Source of the DNA: Neoceratodus forsteri
Taxonomy: Eukaryota > Chordata > Ceratodontiformes > Ceratodontidae
Direction of reading: 5' to 3'
DNA: 64,000 bases
Assembly (NCBI GenBank): GCA_016271365.2
Contig: CM057456.1
Coordinates: forward strand, 1,396,147,001 to 1,396,211,000
Part shown: piece after piece, positions 37,045-48,313 of the stretch
Layout of the letters: every line of letters starts with the position of its first letter
How positions within the stretch are numbered: the first letter of the stretch is position 1
Notes under the pieces: generated by a model
Database searches by the model: none
Seen by the model: the letters and a program-made list of their open reading frames with translations, nothing else
Told to the model about the DNA's origin: nothing
Translations under genes and position numbers: made by a program

Positions 37045-37110
37045 CTGTGATACAGGACATCAGTAAATTACCATTTGCCTTTGATCTTTAAGCTGACATT
37101 CTGTTACGGG
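37045..37110. repeat. Terminus of foldback family F1, second locus
   Basis: ACATCAGTAAATTACCATTT then TTTGATCTTTAAGC matches both arm ends of 33554-34069. Its own partner arm was not located. GTGAGCCACGGGGATTGAGT (37225) also resembles CTGAGCCATGGGGACTAAGT near 33460, so the similarity may extend further. Confidence 0.5.
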
Positions 37111-37859
37111 TTACACTAGAAAATTGGCAGGGACAGACATGCGCATAAGGCTGGGTAAGCAGGTGAGCTATGATGAGATGCGTGGCAAGTTGGCGACAGA
37201 CATGACAGGTGAGCTAACTGTTACGCTGTGAGCCACGGGGATTGAGTACTGCACTTGTGCCCTAGCACTGGGTACTTGGGGGTTTGCACCCTCCTGATGC
37301 CACAGGTCTACTTTTGCATTTCTTCTTCCTGAATGAAATGTGAACAGTTTGATTTCATTGATGGTAACGCTTACTGCAGCAGGTGGGAGGACGGCAAAGC
37401 TCACTGGCATGGCATCTGTACCAGATCTTGAGCAAGCATCACCGTATCTGTACCTACGTATCTCTCTCTCTCTATCTCATCCTATCTATGTAATGTATTA
37501 AGGGACTGGGGTGCCCACCTCCAGTACTGCTTCTGTCTATCCCCCAGGTTGGCGGCCCCTTCCCCAAATATATGTGGTGGCACGGGGTGCCCACCCCCTT
37601 TTGCCACTGACCAGTAACTCAACACTGGGCCAGTTCTGAATGTTGGTTAATTTACAGTCCCCTGAAACAAGCAAAACCATCTCTTGATCTTTCCTTTTTT
37701 TAATAGTAAATCCTGTAAAAAAGGAAGCCCTTGCACATCTAACCCTCCCATACCCCAACCCTGGTCCCCCACTCAGTATCCACCCACCCATACACATCTA
37801 AAAGTGTCCCATGGGATAGATCCACCCTCTGATTGAAAACACGCCTTGCTGCTGGAACT
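37111..37859. other. Unassigned stretch
   Basis: No supported gene. A short TC run lies at 37460-37476. Confidence 0.45.
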
Positions 37860-38690
37860 GGTGACAGTGATACGAGAAAATAAGGTAAGTCCGGTTTAAA
37901 GTAGTTCAGTGGGTTTTGAACTTTTAGTCATAAGTTTGTTATTTTTTTATATTTGTACACAAATTTTTAACATGGCTTTTTTGGGACCTCAACTCATGAA
38001 CAAGGGTGGTGGAATTTTTCAAATCTGTCTCAAAGGTGATTTTGCAGTCACTGTGCGATATCACCTTTCAGTAGGATTTGAAACGTTTCACCTACAGTAT
38101 TGGGTTCATGAGGTGAGTCATAAAAAGGGTAGGTTGAAAATGTTGTGTAAAAATATGGTAAAATGACTAAGTTATGAGTGAACATTGACTCATAACTTTG
38201 CTAATTTTCAGTATTTTTCCAACAAACTTTCAACATGGCCTTATTGGGACACCACCCCATGAGCAAGGCAGGTGAAATTTTTCATATTGGTTCCAAAGGG
38301 TGATTTCGCAGTTGCATGAAATCACCTTTCAGGCGGGATTTGAAAATTTTCCCCTAACTGGTTCATGAGGTGGGATCATAAGAAGGCCATGTTGAAAATC
38401 TAGTGTAAAATATGGTAAACTGACCAAATTATGAATGAACACGGAAATATTTCAGTGTTCACTCATAATATTGCTAATTTTTAGCAGTTTGACTTCAAAA
38501 TTTCAACACAGCCATTTTTTCATACCACCTCATAAATGTGACAGGTGTCGTTTTTCAAATCCTGCATGAGACTTGTTTTACAGCATGTAGTGCAAAATGA
38601 CATTTCGTACAGTATTCTGTAAATGCCATGTCATGTTTATAAGGTAGAGTCTTGAAAATGTGGGAGTCAAAATAAAAAAATAAATATTAA
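37860..38690. repeat. Dyad-monomer element, copy 4
   Basis: The lead AAGGTAAGTCC and GGGTTTTGAACTT parallel the heads of copies 2 and 3. Two to three monomers follow, with junction hairpins at ~38171-38197 (GTTATGAGTGAACATTGACT CATAAC) and ~38430-38470. The centre hairpin GGTGATTTCGCAG/GAAATCACC is at 38300. Period is ~260 bp, shorter than in other copies. No tail module was seen. Confidence 0.8.
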
Positions 38691-39165
38691 GAAATGGATG
38701 TCGTACCAGCCATTAAACCAGCAGGCAGTGTTTTGTGATCCTGTATCGCTGAGCTGAGTTCGTGGGTGAGCTCTGTGACCCAGCTGGATGGACCAAAGCT
38801 GGGGGAAGGTACTGTCATGTGACACTACCCCCCAGCCTGAGAAGGGTAGGTGCAGGGTTGCCAGCACTGTCCCAAGCACCATGTAGTGAAGAGACCACTT
38901 CTCTTGGCATATGGCCTTCAACCTCTATACCCATAGGGTGTCAGAGGGCCCCATGATTTAGCTGAGAGAGGGATTCTTTGTCCTATGCATCTGTGTCTGT
39001 GGTTACATGGAAGTGCAGGACCCAGAGGGCCCACGCAATCCACCAGACAGCCCCATGAATCCTTAATCCATTGCTGCACTTCCATAGGTGAAGGATGTCT
39101 TCCCTTGGCACAAGGTCCAAAGGGCCCTGCACATCTGCATCTGTTCACACAGGTCCCTAAGGTGC
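38691..39165. other. Unassigned stretch
   Basis: Nothing recognised. GCACTTCCAT near 39076 is the complement of ATGGAAGTGC at 39008, a possible weak inverted repeat. Confidence 0.4.
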
Positions 39166-40100
39166 CTCCGTGAATGAGGGTACAATTTCACCATCTCAGA
39201 AGGAAATTCTTTGCAGAAAACTGCATTAATGTACCAATTAAGGTTCAACTTAACACCACAAAAGTAGAGAAATGCGATGTTAGGGTTTCCAACCCTTACA
39301 CCTCCTTCCCCCAACCCCCCATGCAGCAAAAGGAAAAAACATTAGTGTTTCAGGTCTCCAGAGTCTTGTCAAGTTTAGTGGTGGGGTCTTCCCTCAGGTT
39401 GTCAACCCTAATTCCCACCTCCTCCACTGAGCAAACAAGGTCAGACATGATCTCTTTTCTTCATGCAGGGCCCACAGCTACAATATGTTCTGTGTCCCTT
39501 TGTTTTTGGGTCTGTAGCTACAGGGCCCAGAAGGGCCTGCATGTCTGGATCTGTCGGGACCTGCATGAATGAGGATGTAATTCCACTATCATAAAAAGAA
39601 AGAAAATTCATTTAAAAAAAAAAACTACATTAATGTACACATTAGGGTTGAAGAACACAAAGTGGACAAAAATTAAGTAAATGAAAACCTGGTTTGGAGT
39701 CTTGAGAGTCTTGGTGAGTTGGTGGTATGGTGTTCCTTGGGGTTGTCAACACTAATGCCCACCCCCCCCCGAACAAACAAACATGTTCTTTTGCTTCACG
39801 CAGGGCCCACAGCACACTGCATGAAGAAGGCTATGGTGATTTTATTGGTTACGTGTGGCGAGGCATAGTTCTATACCTCCAAAGAATATGTGCCTATGAG
39901 GCACTGGCTTGGAACTGTACCTTGTGCTTTGGACAGGAGGCTGTGGACTTGTGGAAGGGGGTGGGCATTGGGGTTGACTACCACAGGGAACACCATACCA
40001 CTGATTTGTCAAGACTCCAAACACCAATGGTTTTCAATTCCTTACTTCGTCCTCTTTGCATTCTTCAACCCTAATGTGTGCATTAACATAGTTTTTTTTA
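39166..40100. mobile_element. Tandem duplication joined to a foldback
   Basis: A ~394-bp unit (TGAATGAGGGTACAATTTCA at 39171; TGAATGAGGATGTAATTCCA at 39565) occurs about twice. The second unit's ACATTAGGGTTGAAGAA to GGGGTTGTCAACACTAATGCCCACC segment (39612-39768) is matched inverted at ~39958-40100 (GGGCATTGGGGTTGACTACC ... TTCTTCAACCCTAATGTGTG). Direct and inverted copies of one sequence therefore sit side by side. Family unknown. Confidence 0.7.
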
Positions 40101-40939
40101 CAATTAATATATATATTTATAAAATGGGTAAAGAAATCCAGTGTCTTGATAGGTCAGGACCTATGTCCTTATAGGACAACAACCCCTGTGGCTGGTATTT
40201 GTTTGGGTACCAGGGGAACAATGCCACTGATATCACTGCCACCCAGTGGAATCTTAAAAAAATATTAGCAGCCATGTTGGTTAAGTAAAAAGCACACCAA
40301 CTCTGATTTGCTATCAATTTTTGAAAACAAAACAAAACAAAACATTTTTATAAGCCCCTTAACCTACCCCACTCCCACTGCACACCAATTGTTAAAATAG
40401 ATTCACAAATCACCAGTTACATGACTAACATTATTTTTATACATCTTTTGTTGTTTTAGGCCTCAAATCTACGGCCCTTGAGTAGCAGTTGCTACTATCC
40501 GATTCCATTTCTCATCTGGACGGGCCCTCTGCCCACCAGCCACCATCGCCACAACTCCATCCCACATGGATGGTCTGCCTCTCCTACCCACCCCCCCCCA
40601 CACAAAAAAACCCTAATTTTCGGCACTGTTGGGTGTGTCATACGTCAGCATGATCGTCACCACAACTGGAGCATAATTAAAGTCACACTACACCAAAGTT
40701 CATGGCTGCAAAACAACTCGGATATGACTGTATGTATGGGCTACAACAGTACCTGCAAGGACCAAGCAGGGAACCCAGTACCCTCTAGTGGCACCCAAGG
40801 CCCTAACTCTCTTAATACATGAATATTGTAGAATGGGCAAAATATCTTTGCATTTTTTTTACACTTATATTTTTTTAAATATTTGTAAACATTTGTAATT
40901 ACTTTTTTTTTTTTAATTTACATGTAGACCCATTTTATA
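40101..40939. other. Unassigned stretch
   Basis: No gene seen. C and A homopolymers near 40590 and T runs near 40900. Confidence 0.5.
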
Positions 40940-41065
40940 AGTGCAATAAGACACTCCAGGGGTGTGGGTTATTGTCTGATAAAAGCACTTCCCGTGCCTC
41001 ACTATGTACCTGGGGTGTGCTCTTATCAGACAACAGCTCATACTCTATTGTGTCTTATTGCTTAA
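40940..41065. mobile_element. Hairpin MITE, family H1, copy 2
   Basis: GTGTGGGTTATTGTCTGATA pairs with TATCAGACAACAGCTCATAC. The lead-in ACCCATTTTATAAGTGCAAT equals that of copy 1 with two changes. The arm interior differs from copy 1 (TTGTCTGATAA versus TTAATCTGGATAA), but each copy still pairs with itself. Confidence 0.7.
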
Positions 41066-41135
41066 ACATATCTCTCTCTAAATATATATATAGAGAAAGA
41101 GAGAGAGAGCGAGAGAGAGGGAGATAGATATACCT
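41066..41135. repeat. (GA)n/(TA)n microsatellite
   Basis: TCTCTCTCTAAATATATATA runs into AGAGAGAGAGCGAGAGAG and a short GATA stretch. Confidence 0.9.
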
Positions 41136-41169
41136 TTCTCTTACATTTGTACTAGTGTGGAGAAGGAAA

Positions 41170-41350
41170 GGGAAAGGGGAAATTGTTTAACCAGGAAAGG
41201 CACATTAAGCCGAAGCTTATTTCCAGGTGCGACCTGGGAGCACAAGGAAGTTAAGTGACTTGCTCAGGGTCACACAGTATGCAGTTGGGAGCTGTGGGAT
41301 TCAAACCCTGGTCTCCAGGTTTGCAGCTTAGAGCCTTAAACCGCAGTATA
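41170..41350 (-). mobile_element. MIR-like core SINE, copy 2
   Basis: AAGTTAAGTGACTTGCTCAG then GGTCACACAGTATGCAGTTG is the reverse complement of a MIR core. GGGATTCAAACCC follows. It shares the GACCTGGGAGCAC lead-in with 3240-3455. Confidence 0.7.
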
Positions 41351-42194
41351 GCACAGTGGTTTAAGAAAGTAACACCTTTGGTACAGGTAGGCAGAAAGTG
41401 AAAGTACTGTGCATGAATTGTCCAGGGGTGGGCTGCTATAATTTGGGCAAAGCCTATTAGGGCACATGAAACACAGTTTGGGTGCGTTATATATTGATAC
41501 AGATACATATTTTGGCTTTGCCTAGGAGGAGGAGGATGGAAGAACAGCCATAGTGAAGACAGGCTTGGCCTGGATGGATACTAAAGATCCAGCCAGGCTT
41601 CTACATTTTTACCAAACTGCATACCCTCCCCGCCCCGATTCCTTTCCCCTAGTAGCTGTTGCTGCACCCAGGTGCCGCCCTTGTTATTTTGTTTATATTT
41701 ACCGTAGCGTATAAGTTACATTCTTTGTGGGGACTGTCACTACAGTGAGGCAGTTCCCTGGTGGGTTGATCCTGTTGGGAGATAGCAAGTGATTAGACAT
41801 TGGATGGACTGACAGCCTGTTTCTGTTGTCATTGTTTCTATTTATATTTATTTGTCTGCTTACAATAAACAGGTTTTCATTTTGAGGTTTCCTTCTTTCA
41901 GACCAAGAGTCGGACAGTGTGCCTTCTTGTGTTTGCCGTTTCTCAGCACCAGCTTCTTCTGTGAACGCGTCTTCTGTGTGAAGATTTCCAAACATCATTG
42001 AATATTGGCACTTCTTGAGTGCACGAGTCACTCAGCCTGCAGTCTTGTGACTCACAATGCACCCGAGACATGACAATATCCAATGATATAACACATCCAG
42101 TCTTGTATTATTCCTTAGTTATCCAGTTGCTAAAGGAAATATACTGGAACTCTCATGTAGCAGACACTCTTATAGCAGACACCCACTTATAACT
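41351..42194. other. Unassigned stretch
   Basis: No gene or repeat recognised. The minus ORF at 41699-42031 resembles nothing known. Confidence 0.5.
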
Positions 42195-42420
42195 GATGGA
42201 TTGGCTTCTTTAGCCCAGTGGTAGAACCCTGTGTGTGGGACCAGAAGGTTGCAAATTCAAATCCCAAGTCCCCCTCATTTAAAATACAGGGTGTACAGTA
42301 CCAGGGATTGCTCAGCAGGTAGTTGTGGTGCCAGAACCAGCACAAACAATTTTAGAAATGGGATCTCAAACCAGACTCTGGATAGAGGGTACTAGATACA
42401 TGATGAAAAGCCACATCGCA
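42195..42420 (+). mobile_element. tRNA-derived SINE
   Basis: TTAGCCCAGTGGTAGAACCC fits a Pol III box A region and GGTTGCAAATTCAAATCCC about 40 bp on fits box B (GGTTCAAATCC-like with a small insertion). The body continues to the 3' end of the adjacent CR1. Confidence 0.6.
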
Positions 42421-42489
42421 CACACTCATACTAACATACTAAAATGCCAGCAGAATAGGCCTAATGGTCTTTCGTGTCTGCTCGTTTGG

Positions 42490-45400
42490 TCAGCCCCCAC
42501 CCTGGGTGCTGACCTTGCTGTCCCCCTCGCCTTCTCTGGCTTCTCCCTTCCCAGTTCCGGATATTCTTGCTGCATTGGATTTTGCTTCCTGAACCCTTCC
42601 CCTGTACCTGTCCCACCCCCTCTTGAACCCCTCCACTGTCTCTGCCTCCACCAGCCCCCTAGGTAGTGCATTCCATGGCTCTACCACCCTCTCAGTGAAG
42701 TAGCACCTCCTCCTTTCTCCCCTGAATCTTCCCCCCTCCAGCTTCCACCCATGCCCTCTAGTGGCCCCCTCCTCCTTCCTTCGAAGCACCCTCACTGTTC
42801 CTCCCCTATTTACCCTCTTCATGTACTTGAAGACCTCTATCATGTCCCCCCGGTCCCTTCTCTCTTCCAAAGTGTACATATTTAGCTCTTGAGCCTCTCC
42901 TCATAGGTCCTGTCCCCAAGCCCCAAATCATTTTAGTTGCCCTCCTCTGGACCCTCTCCAGGAGGTTAATGTCCCTCTTTAGTGCGGCCTCCAAAACTGC
43001 GCAGTACTCCAGGTCTTGACCTCACCAAGCAGTTATACAGAGGGAGTATCACTCCTCCTTCTGGAGGTGATCCCCCTAGCGATGCATCCCAGCATCCTGT
43101 TGGCCTTGGCTGCTGCCCTCCCTACAAGTCTCAGAGTTGTTCATCTTGACATCCACCACCACCCCCAGGTCCCTCTCAGCCATTGAGACCCTGTAGTATC
43201 CCAGGGGTGTACACTTGGCCTGGGTTTCTGGCCCCAGGTGGAGTACCTTGCATTTCCTGTATTAAACCTCAGCTTCCACTTTCTAGACCATCTTTCCAGA
43301 GCCTCCAGGTCTCCTGCAGGGCCACCTCCTCCTCCCCATCCACCACCGCCCCCAGTTTGAGTCATCTGCAAAGAGACTCATCTCACTCCTGATTCCTGTC
43401 CTTATGTCAGATGCGATAGACGTTGAACAGAAGGGGCCCAAGGACTGATCCCTGTGGGACCCCACTAATGACCCTCCTGGGAAGAGACTATCCCACCAAC
43501 TCGACCCTCTGGTCCGGTCCTGGAGCCAATTGCCTATCCAACGGATCATCTGGTTTCCCACCCCCATTTCTCCTAGTTTATCCAACAGGCCCACGTGAGG
43601 AACAGAGTCAAATGCCTTGCTGAAGTCTAGAAAGAGGACATCCACTGGTCTACCCAGGTCCAAGGCACTTGTCACCCAGTCATAGAACTCCACCAGGTTT
43701 GTCTGACATGATTTCCCCGGGATGAATGCATGCTGTCTATCGTCCAGGCACCCTGACTTATCCAGGTCCCCCCCCTAGCCTCTCCTTGACAATGCCCTCC
43801 ATCACCTTGCCCACCACTGATGTCAGGCTGACAGGCCTGTAGTTCCCTGCCACCTCCCTTGATCCCCCCCTTGTGGATAGGTGCTACATGCGCCACCTTC
43901 CAGTCTTGGGGCACCCACCCTGTCCTCAGAGAGATGGTGAAAAGCTCTGCCAGGGGTTTCGCCAGGACATCTGCACGTTCCTTCAGCACTCTAGGATGTA
44001 ATTTATCCGGCCCCGGTGCTTTCTCCGTCTTAAAGGGAGCTGAGGGCTTCCTCACTCTCTCTGTGATTTCCACTTCCAGTACCTCTTCTCCCTGCTTAGC
44101 CTCCCCCCACCTGCCAGTAATGCCCCCCTCCCCAGACCTGCCGATTGGTAAGGGCCCCCTCCTCATTATCTCTGTCTCCTCCATGTATGATGCAGCATCC
44201 CATTTTCCCTGGTGAAAACTGAGGTGAAGTACTCATTTAGTACCTCAGCCTGCTCCTCTGGGTCTTGTGCCCATCTCTTCCTGATCTAATCCTGCTAATC
44301 TTCCCTTCACCCTCGTCTTTCCCCAATGTATCTAAAGAACCCTTTTTCCTCTCTAATTTCCCTGGCCAGGTTCTGCTCCTTCCTTGCCTTAGCCACCCTC
44401 ACCACTCTAGTGGCCCTTCTAGCCATCAGCTCATACTCCCCTTGATCCCTTTCACTCCTTGAGCACTTGAATTTCTTATAGGCTGCTTTCTTTCCCCGCA
44501 CCACCTCCTGGACCTCCCTGGTCCACCAACAGGGTTTTTGGGCCCTACCGCATTTTCGTCTTACTCTTGCACAGGTGCTGGTAGCATCCTGCACCCCTCT
44601 CTGATGATTTCCCACCTACTATCAGCGTCCATGTCTGACCCAATCCCATCCAAATGCTCCTTAAGGATCCTTCCCATTTCCTTAAAATCCACCCCCCTGA
44701 AGTCAGTTACTTCCGTCTTTGTGCAGCCTTCTACCCCTTCTAGGTCCAGGCAGAACCAGACCGTGGCATGGTCACTCCCCGCCAATGGGTCCTTTACCTC
44801 CAGGCCCCCAATCTGGTCACTGTCTGCCAGGACCACATCCAGTACCCGTGCCTCCCTGGTCGGTTCCCTCACCTGCTGAGTTAGGAATGCGTCTTGAAAG
44901 ACATCCAACAACCTCTGTTCCCTGGTCACAGAGGATGTCATAGTCTCCCAGTCTGTTCCTGGCATGTTTAAGTCCCCTAACACCACCACCTTTCCTCTGC
45001 CCAGTCTGCAGTGTCTCCTAACATCTGCCACCAGGCTGTCCTCCAGCTCCTCCGCCAGGGCAGGGGGTCTATATACCACTCCTATTTTTACTCTCTTGCC
45101 CCCCCTTGTTATCAAGGTGACCCAAATCGCCTCCACGGTTCCCTCCGCCTCCTCTACTCCCCCTATGCCAATGCAGTTTTTACTATCATTGCTACCCCTC
45201 CTCCCCTTCCCTCCCCCCTGTCCTTCCTGAACATAGTGTAACCCTCCAGGTTCAGGTCCCAGTCATGTCTTGCAGTGGCCCAAGTCTCAGTGACCGCTGC
45301 CACATCCACTGCTCCCTCAGTTAACACTGCTTGGAGCTCAGGCATTTTATTGCCCAAGCTCCTGGCATTTAGCAGGACTACCTTCCACCCTTTCCTATAG

Positions 45401-45576
45401 TTCCATTTCCCTGCTTGTGTTCCTTGGGATTCTGTTTTCTCCTGGTCTGCACTTTGCCAGTTGGTCTTTCCTGCAATCCTCCTGGTCCCCAGGGGGTGGA
45501 GACAGAGTCCTCCTTTATCGGCATCCCTTGACTGCCTTTTCTCCCATCCCACCCCCTTCACAAGTTTAAACCCCAC
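42490..45576 (-). pseudogene. CR1 ORF2 (endonuclease and reverse transcriptase), frameshifted
   Basis: The pieces, in order: endonuclease N-terminal half at 45576-45163 (VVLLNARSLGNKMPELQAVL, TETWA with the catalytic Glu); endonuclease second half at 45136-44561 (GVVYRPP, VVVLGDLNMPGTDW, AGSDHATVWF with the terminal His); linker at 44615-44307 (CWWTREVQEVVRGKKAAYKK); RT fingers at 44184-43672 (EKAPGPDKLHPRVLK, WVPQDWKVAHVAPIHKGG); RT palm at 43693-43283 (FLDFSKAFDSVPHVGLLDKL, IGNWLQDRTRG, then SLFADDSNWG). The PQGSVLGP block is partly scrambled by a frameshift. The C-terminus at 42994-42490 has LLERVQRRATKMIWGL and MYTLEERRDRGDMIEVFKYM. At least six frame changes. Confidence 0.9.
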
Positions 45577-45855
45577 TTTTCACCAATGAACTCCTCTATT
45601 TTCAACTTAAGGATTCCCTCCTCAAATTGAGATGTAGTCTATCTCAGCATACAGCCCTTATCCTCCCAGGTCTGCCCCCAATCCCCATCAACCCATACCC
45701 TCTGGCCTCACACCACTCCCTGAGCCACTGGTTTATCTCCCTAATTTTTCTTTGTGTTCCCCATAGCCCTTAGCACTGGCAGGATTTCTGAGAAGGAAAC
45801 TGTGCATCCTATGTCATGACAGAGCCTGTTCTCTGCTAAGCTATTTCCCTCAATG

Positions 45856-47089
45856 TCATTTTGTGCCCAGGTGGACCAGTATGTCTGGGGAACCCCCACA
45901 GTCCTTTGCCAGCTGATATACCTCGTGCTTAGCCCTGTGCACCGTTAGTCCAGGGAAGCATCTTGTTCTAACTGGCCAGGCTTCTCCCTCCCTATCCCAT
46001 TTGATACCCCTGATCATAGAATCCCCCAGCAGGAGCACTCTGACCACTCCTTTTCCTCCATTCCCCCCTTCCATGTCCCTCATCCTTTCTACCGGCCCTT
46101 CCACCCAGCTGGCTCCTTGTTCCTCCCCCTATCTGTGTGCCACATGCCACCCGCTCCTTATTTACCATGGCCACTCCTTCCCCTCCAATCCTATGCCTCT
46201 CCTCCTTCTGAGTATCCTTCTGTACCTTGTTAATTCCCCCCTCCCTGCTCACAACTGGTCCTTCTCCCCCATCTGCTAAACTAGCCTGGCTCATCCTCCC
46301 TTCCTTCCTGTCTCCATTTAGTTCCTCCTTGCTCGTCGTGCTCCCCTGGCCTACCTCCTCAGCTCTCTTTACTGAATCCTCCTTGTACTTCTGGTCCTTC
46401 TTTACCTTTCCTCCCAACTGGTCCTTCTCCTTGCGCTTTCCTCCCTCTTCCCCCTGCCCCTCCTGCTCCGATTCACTGCTCCCCCCATTCTCCTGCATTC
46501 CAGGTCCCCCCCTGTTCTTCCTGCTATCTGGCCCCTGCCTCCTGCCCCCCACTCCCACACTCTTTCCGTCTCTAACCACCTCTGTCGTGGCTACATCCCC
46601 CTCATCCTTGAGCAGAAGAAGAGAATTGAAGCGGTTACTAAGTATAAGGTCTGATCCACCTCCCTGCCTTGCTTCCTTCTGTCCAGCACTGGCTATCCGC
46701 CTACTTCCCTGAGAATGTTGTCCCTCCGTCCCCCCTTTGTGAGGGTCCCCAGTTACCTGCCTGCTTCCTTGGTAGTGTCCTTTTGGGCCCCCTCTGCCAG
46801 GGTCCCTATGTGACCCCTGAGTATTCTCCTGCACTCCTTTCCCTATACCCCCGCCTCCAGTGCTTGGTGCAACCCTGTGGGAGATTTCCAGCCCCCTTCC
46901 CCAACCATACCACCCCCCTTCCCCCAGCTTTCTCCTCATCCCCGCAACCTCCTCCTTAAGCTGTGCTCGCTGGTAGCACACTGGGCAACCACCAAACTTC
47001 CAAGCCCAGTCCAGTATCATGGCTGCTCCACACCCTGTGCACCCCACCACCCTCCCAAAGATGCCGGCCCTAATGATGTGTGGTTCCAT
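45856..47089 (-). pseudogene. CR1 ORF1, zinc knuckle plus SGNH esterase domain, frameshifted
   Basis: CR1 ORF1 proteins bind nucleic acid and often carry an SGNH-hydrolase esterase domain. The 365-residue frame starts at 47089. Residues ~16-38 show a C-x2-C...C-x2-C pattern (VGCTGCGAAM...CPVC), followed by QLKEEVAGMRRKL (coiled coil), then a long Gly/Lys/Glu-rich disordered stretch. A frame change near 46050-46100 moves reading into the esterase frame (46104-45856), with LLLGDSMIRG (block I, Ser nucleophile) and ILVHLGT. The expected G-T-N-D block is lost to an extra A in a short A run at ~45857. Two lesions therefore inactivate it. Confidence 0.85.
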
Positions 47090-47199
47090 CCCCTTTCAAA
47101 TAGGTTTCCTTGGGGTGAGCCACCAGGTTCCCCGTATTCCAAGATACCCCTACTGCCTAATCAGGTCACCCACTAATCCCAGAGACAGTCCCACTGTAC

Positions 47200-48313
47200 A
47201 CCAGTAACTCTTGTTACTAGGTGCAGTACAACACATTAAACATGTAAGGAAAATGAACAACTCCCTAAGCTCCTCTCTCCCGGCCTTTAAATTCAACCCC
47301 CAGTGGCTAGAACTACATGAGCTGCACCAGCAGCCTTTTCCTCCAATTGCAGGGCAGGTCTTCCCCTATAAATTTGCAGACTTCTGGGGAGGGAGGGCAG
47401 GTATTGGGCAGACACCTGACAAGAGAGAGTGTATCAGCCCTGTGTCTCCCCCTCCAAGACCTGCAGCTAAAGAACCAGGCCCAAGCAAATCCCACCAAAC
47501 AGGTTTTAAATCAGAAGAAATAGGCCTCTACCAGCGCAGCCTGTTACAAAGTGAAACATCCACAAAAAGAGCCCCACTTACAGCCACTAAATCAGTTTAC
47601 AAACATCCAGGATCCCCCAGAACAATACCCTGCTAGCCCCTTAGAAGCAAGAAAGAAAAGAACTAACCTACCAAGTAAAATCCACAAGAACCCTGTGAAA
47701 AACAGCAGCAGCTACTGTCCTGGAACACAGCTGATCCTGCCCCCTTCCAGTTCTTTCTGAGAAGACAAAGCAGCTAGCACCTCAACCTGATTCAGCCCTG
47801 CCTCCACTCAATTGGCTGAGTGAGACCTGGCCAGACCATTAACACCCCTCCCCCACTATGAACTAACCTTTACAGCTAATGGAGTCAGCACAAGGAATCA
47901 AAATTCAAGTCAAAGCCCTCAAAATATGTTTGCTGCCAAAGGAAACAGTTCTCCAATTTAATCAGCTTCACTAGCACCAAATCAAACTAGGCTTGAAATT
48001 AACAGATATAGGTCTCCAATTCAAATAACCATGTCCAAGCAAATCCCACCAAACAGGTTTTAAATCAGAAGAAATAGGCCTCTACCAGCGCAGCCTGTTA
48101 CAAAGTGAAACATCCACAAAAAGAGCCCCACTTACAGCCACTAAATCAGTTTACAAACATCCAGAATCCCCCAGAACAATACCCTGCTAGCCCCTTAGAA
48201 GCAAGAAAGAAAAGAACTAACCTACCAAGTAAAATCCACAAGAACCCTGTGAAAACAGCAGCAGCTACTGTCCTGGAACACAACTGATCCTGCCCCCTTC
48301 CAGTTCTTTCTGA
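47200..48313 (-). repeat. CR1 5' leader with a direct 554-bp-spaced duplication
   Basis: 47481-47760 and 48035-48313 are the same ~280-bp sequence with about three differences (G/A in CCAGGATCCC, one A more or less in GTGAAAAACA, G/A in ACACAGCTG). The offset is 554 bp. Twin 50-60-codon ORFs beginning MKHPQKEPHLQPLNQFTNIQ come from this duplication. Repeated leader monomers are known promoters in other LINEs, but a promoter role here is inference. Confidence 0.8.

Larger units (their letters stand above)
42425..48313 (-). mobile_element. CR1 LINE, near full length (~5.9 kb)
   Basis: On the minus strand: a 5' leader with a direct duplication (48313-47200), ORF1 with zinc knuckle and esterase-type domain (47089-45856), ORF2 with endonuclease and RT (45576-42490), and a short 3' UTR ending near 42425. 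It is the longest CR1 here. Most domains are readable and breaks are mostly single frameshifts, so the insertion is younger than the 3' fragments elsewhere. Long pyrimidine-rich plus-strand ORFs over this region are antisense shadows. Confidence 0.9.

Noticed and set aside
41280..41310. Candidate tRNA gene from GGGATTCAAACCC
   Set aside because: Only a box B-like word is present, inside a MIR-like SINE; no cloverleaf can be formed.
46001..47207. Long plus-strand Pro/Ser/Leu-rich ORFs (up to 161 codons)
   Set aside because: They are antisense to the G/A-rich CR1 ORF1, which has recognisable domains.
47551..48287. Two nearly identical ORFs suggesting a small gene pair
   Set aside because: They lie in the directly duplicated CR1 5' leader and show no domain or start context.
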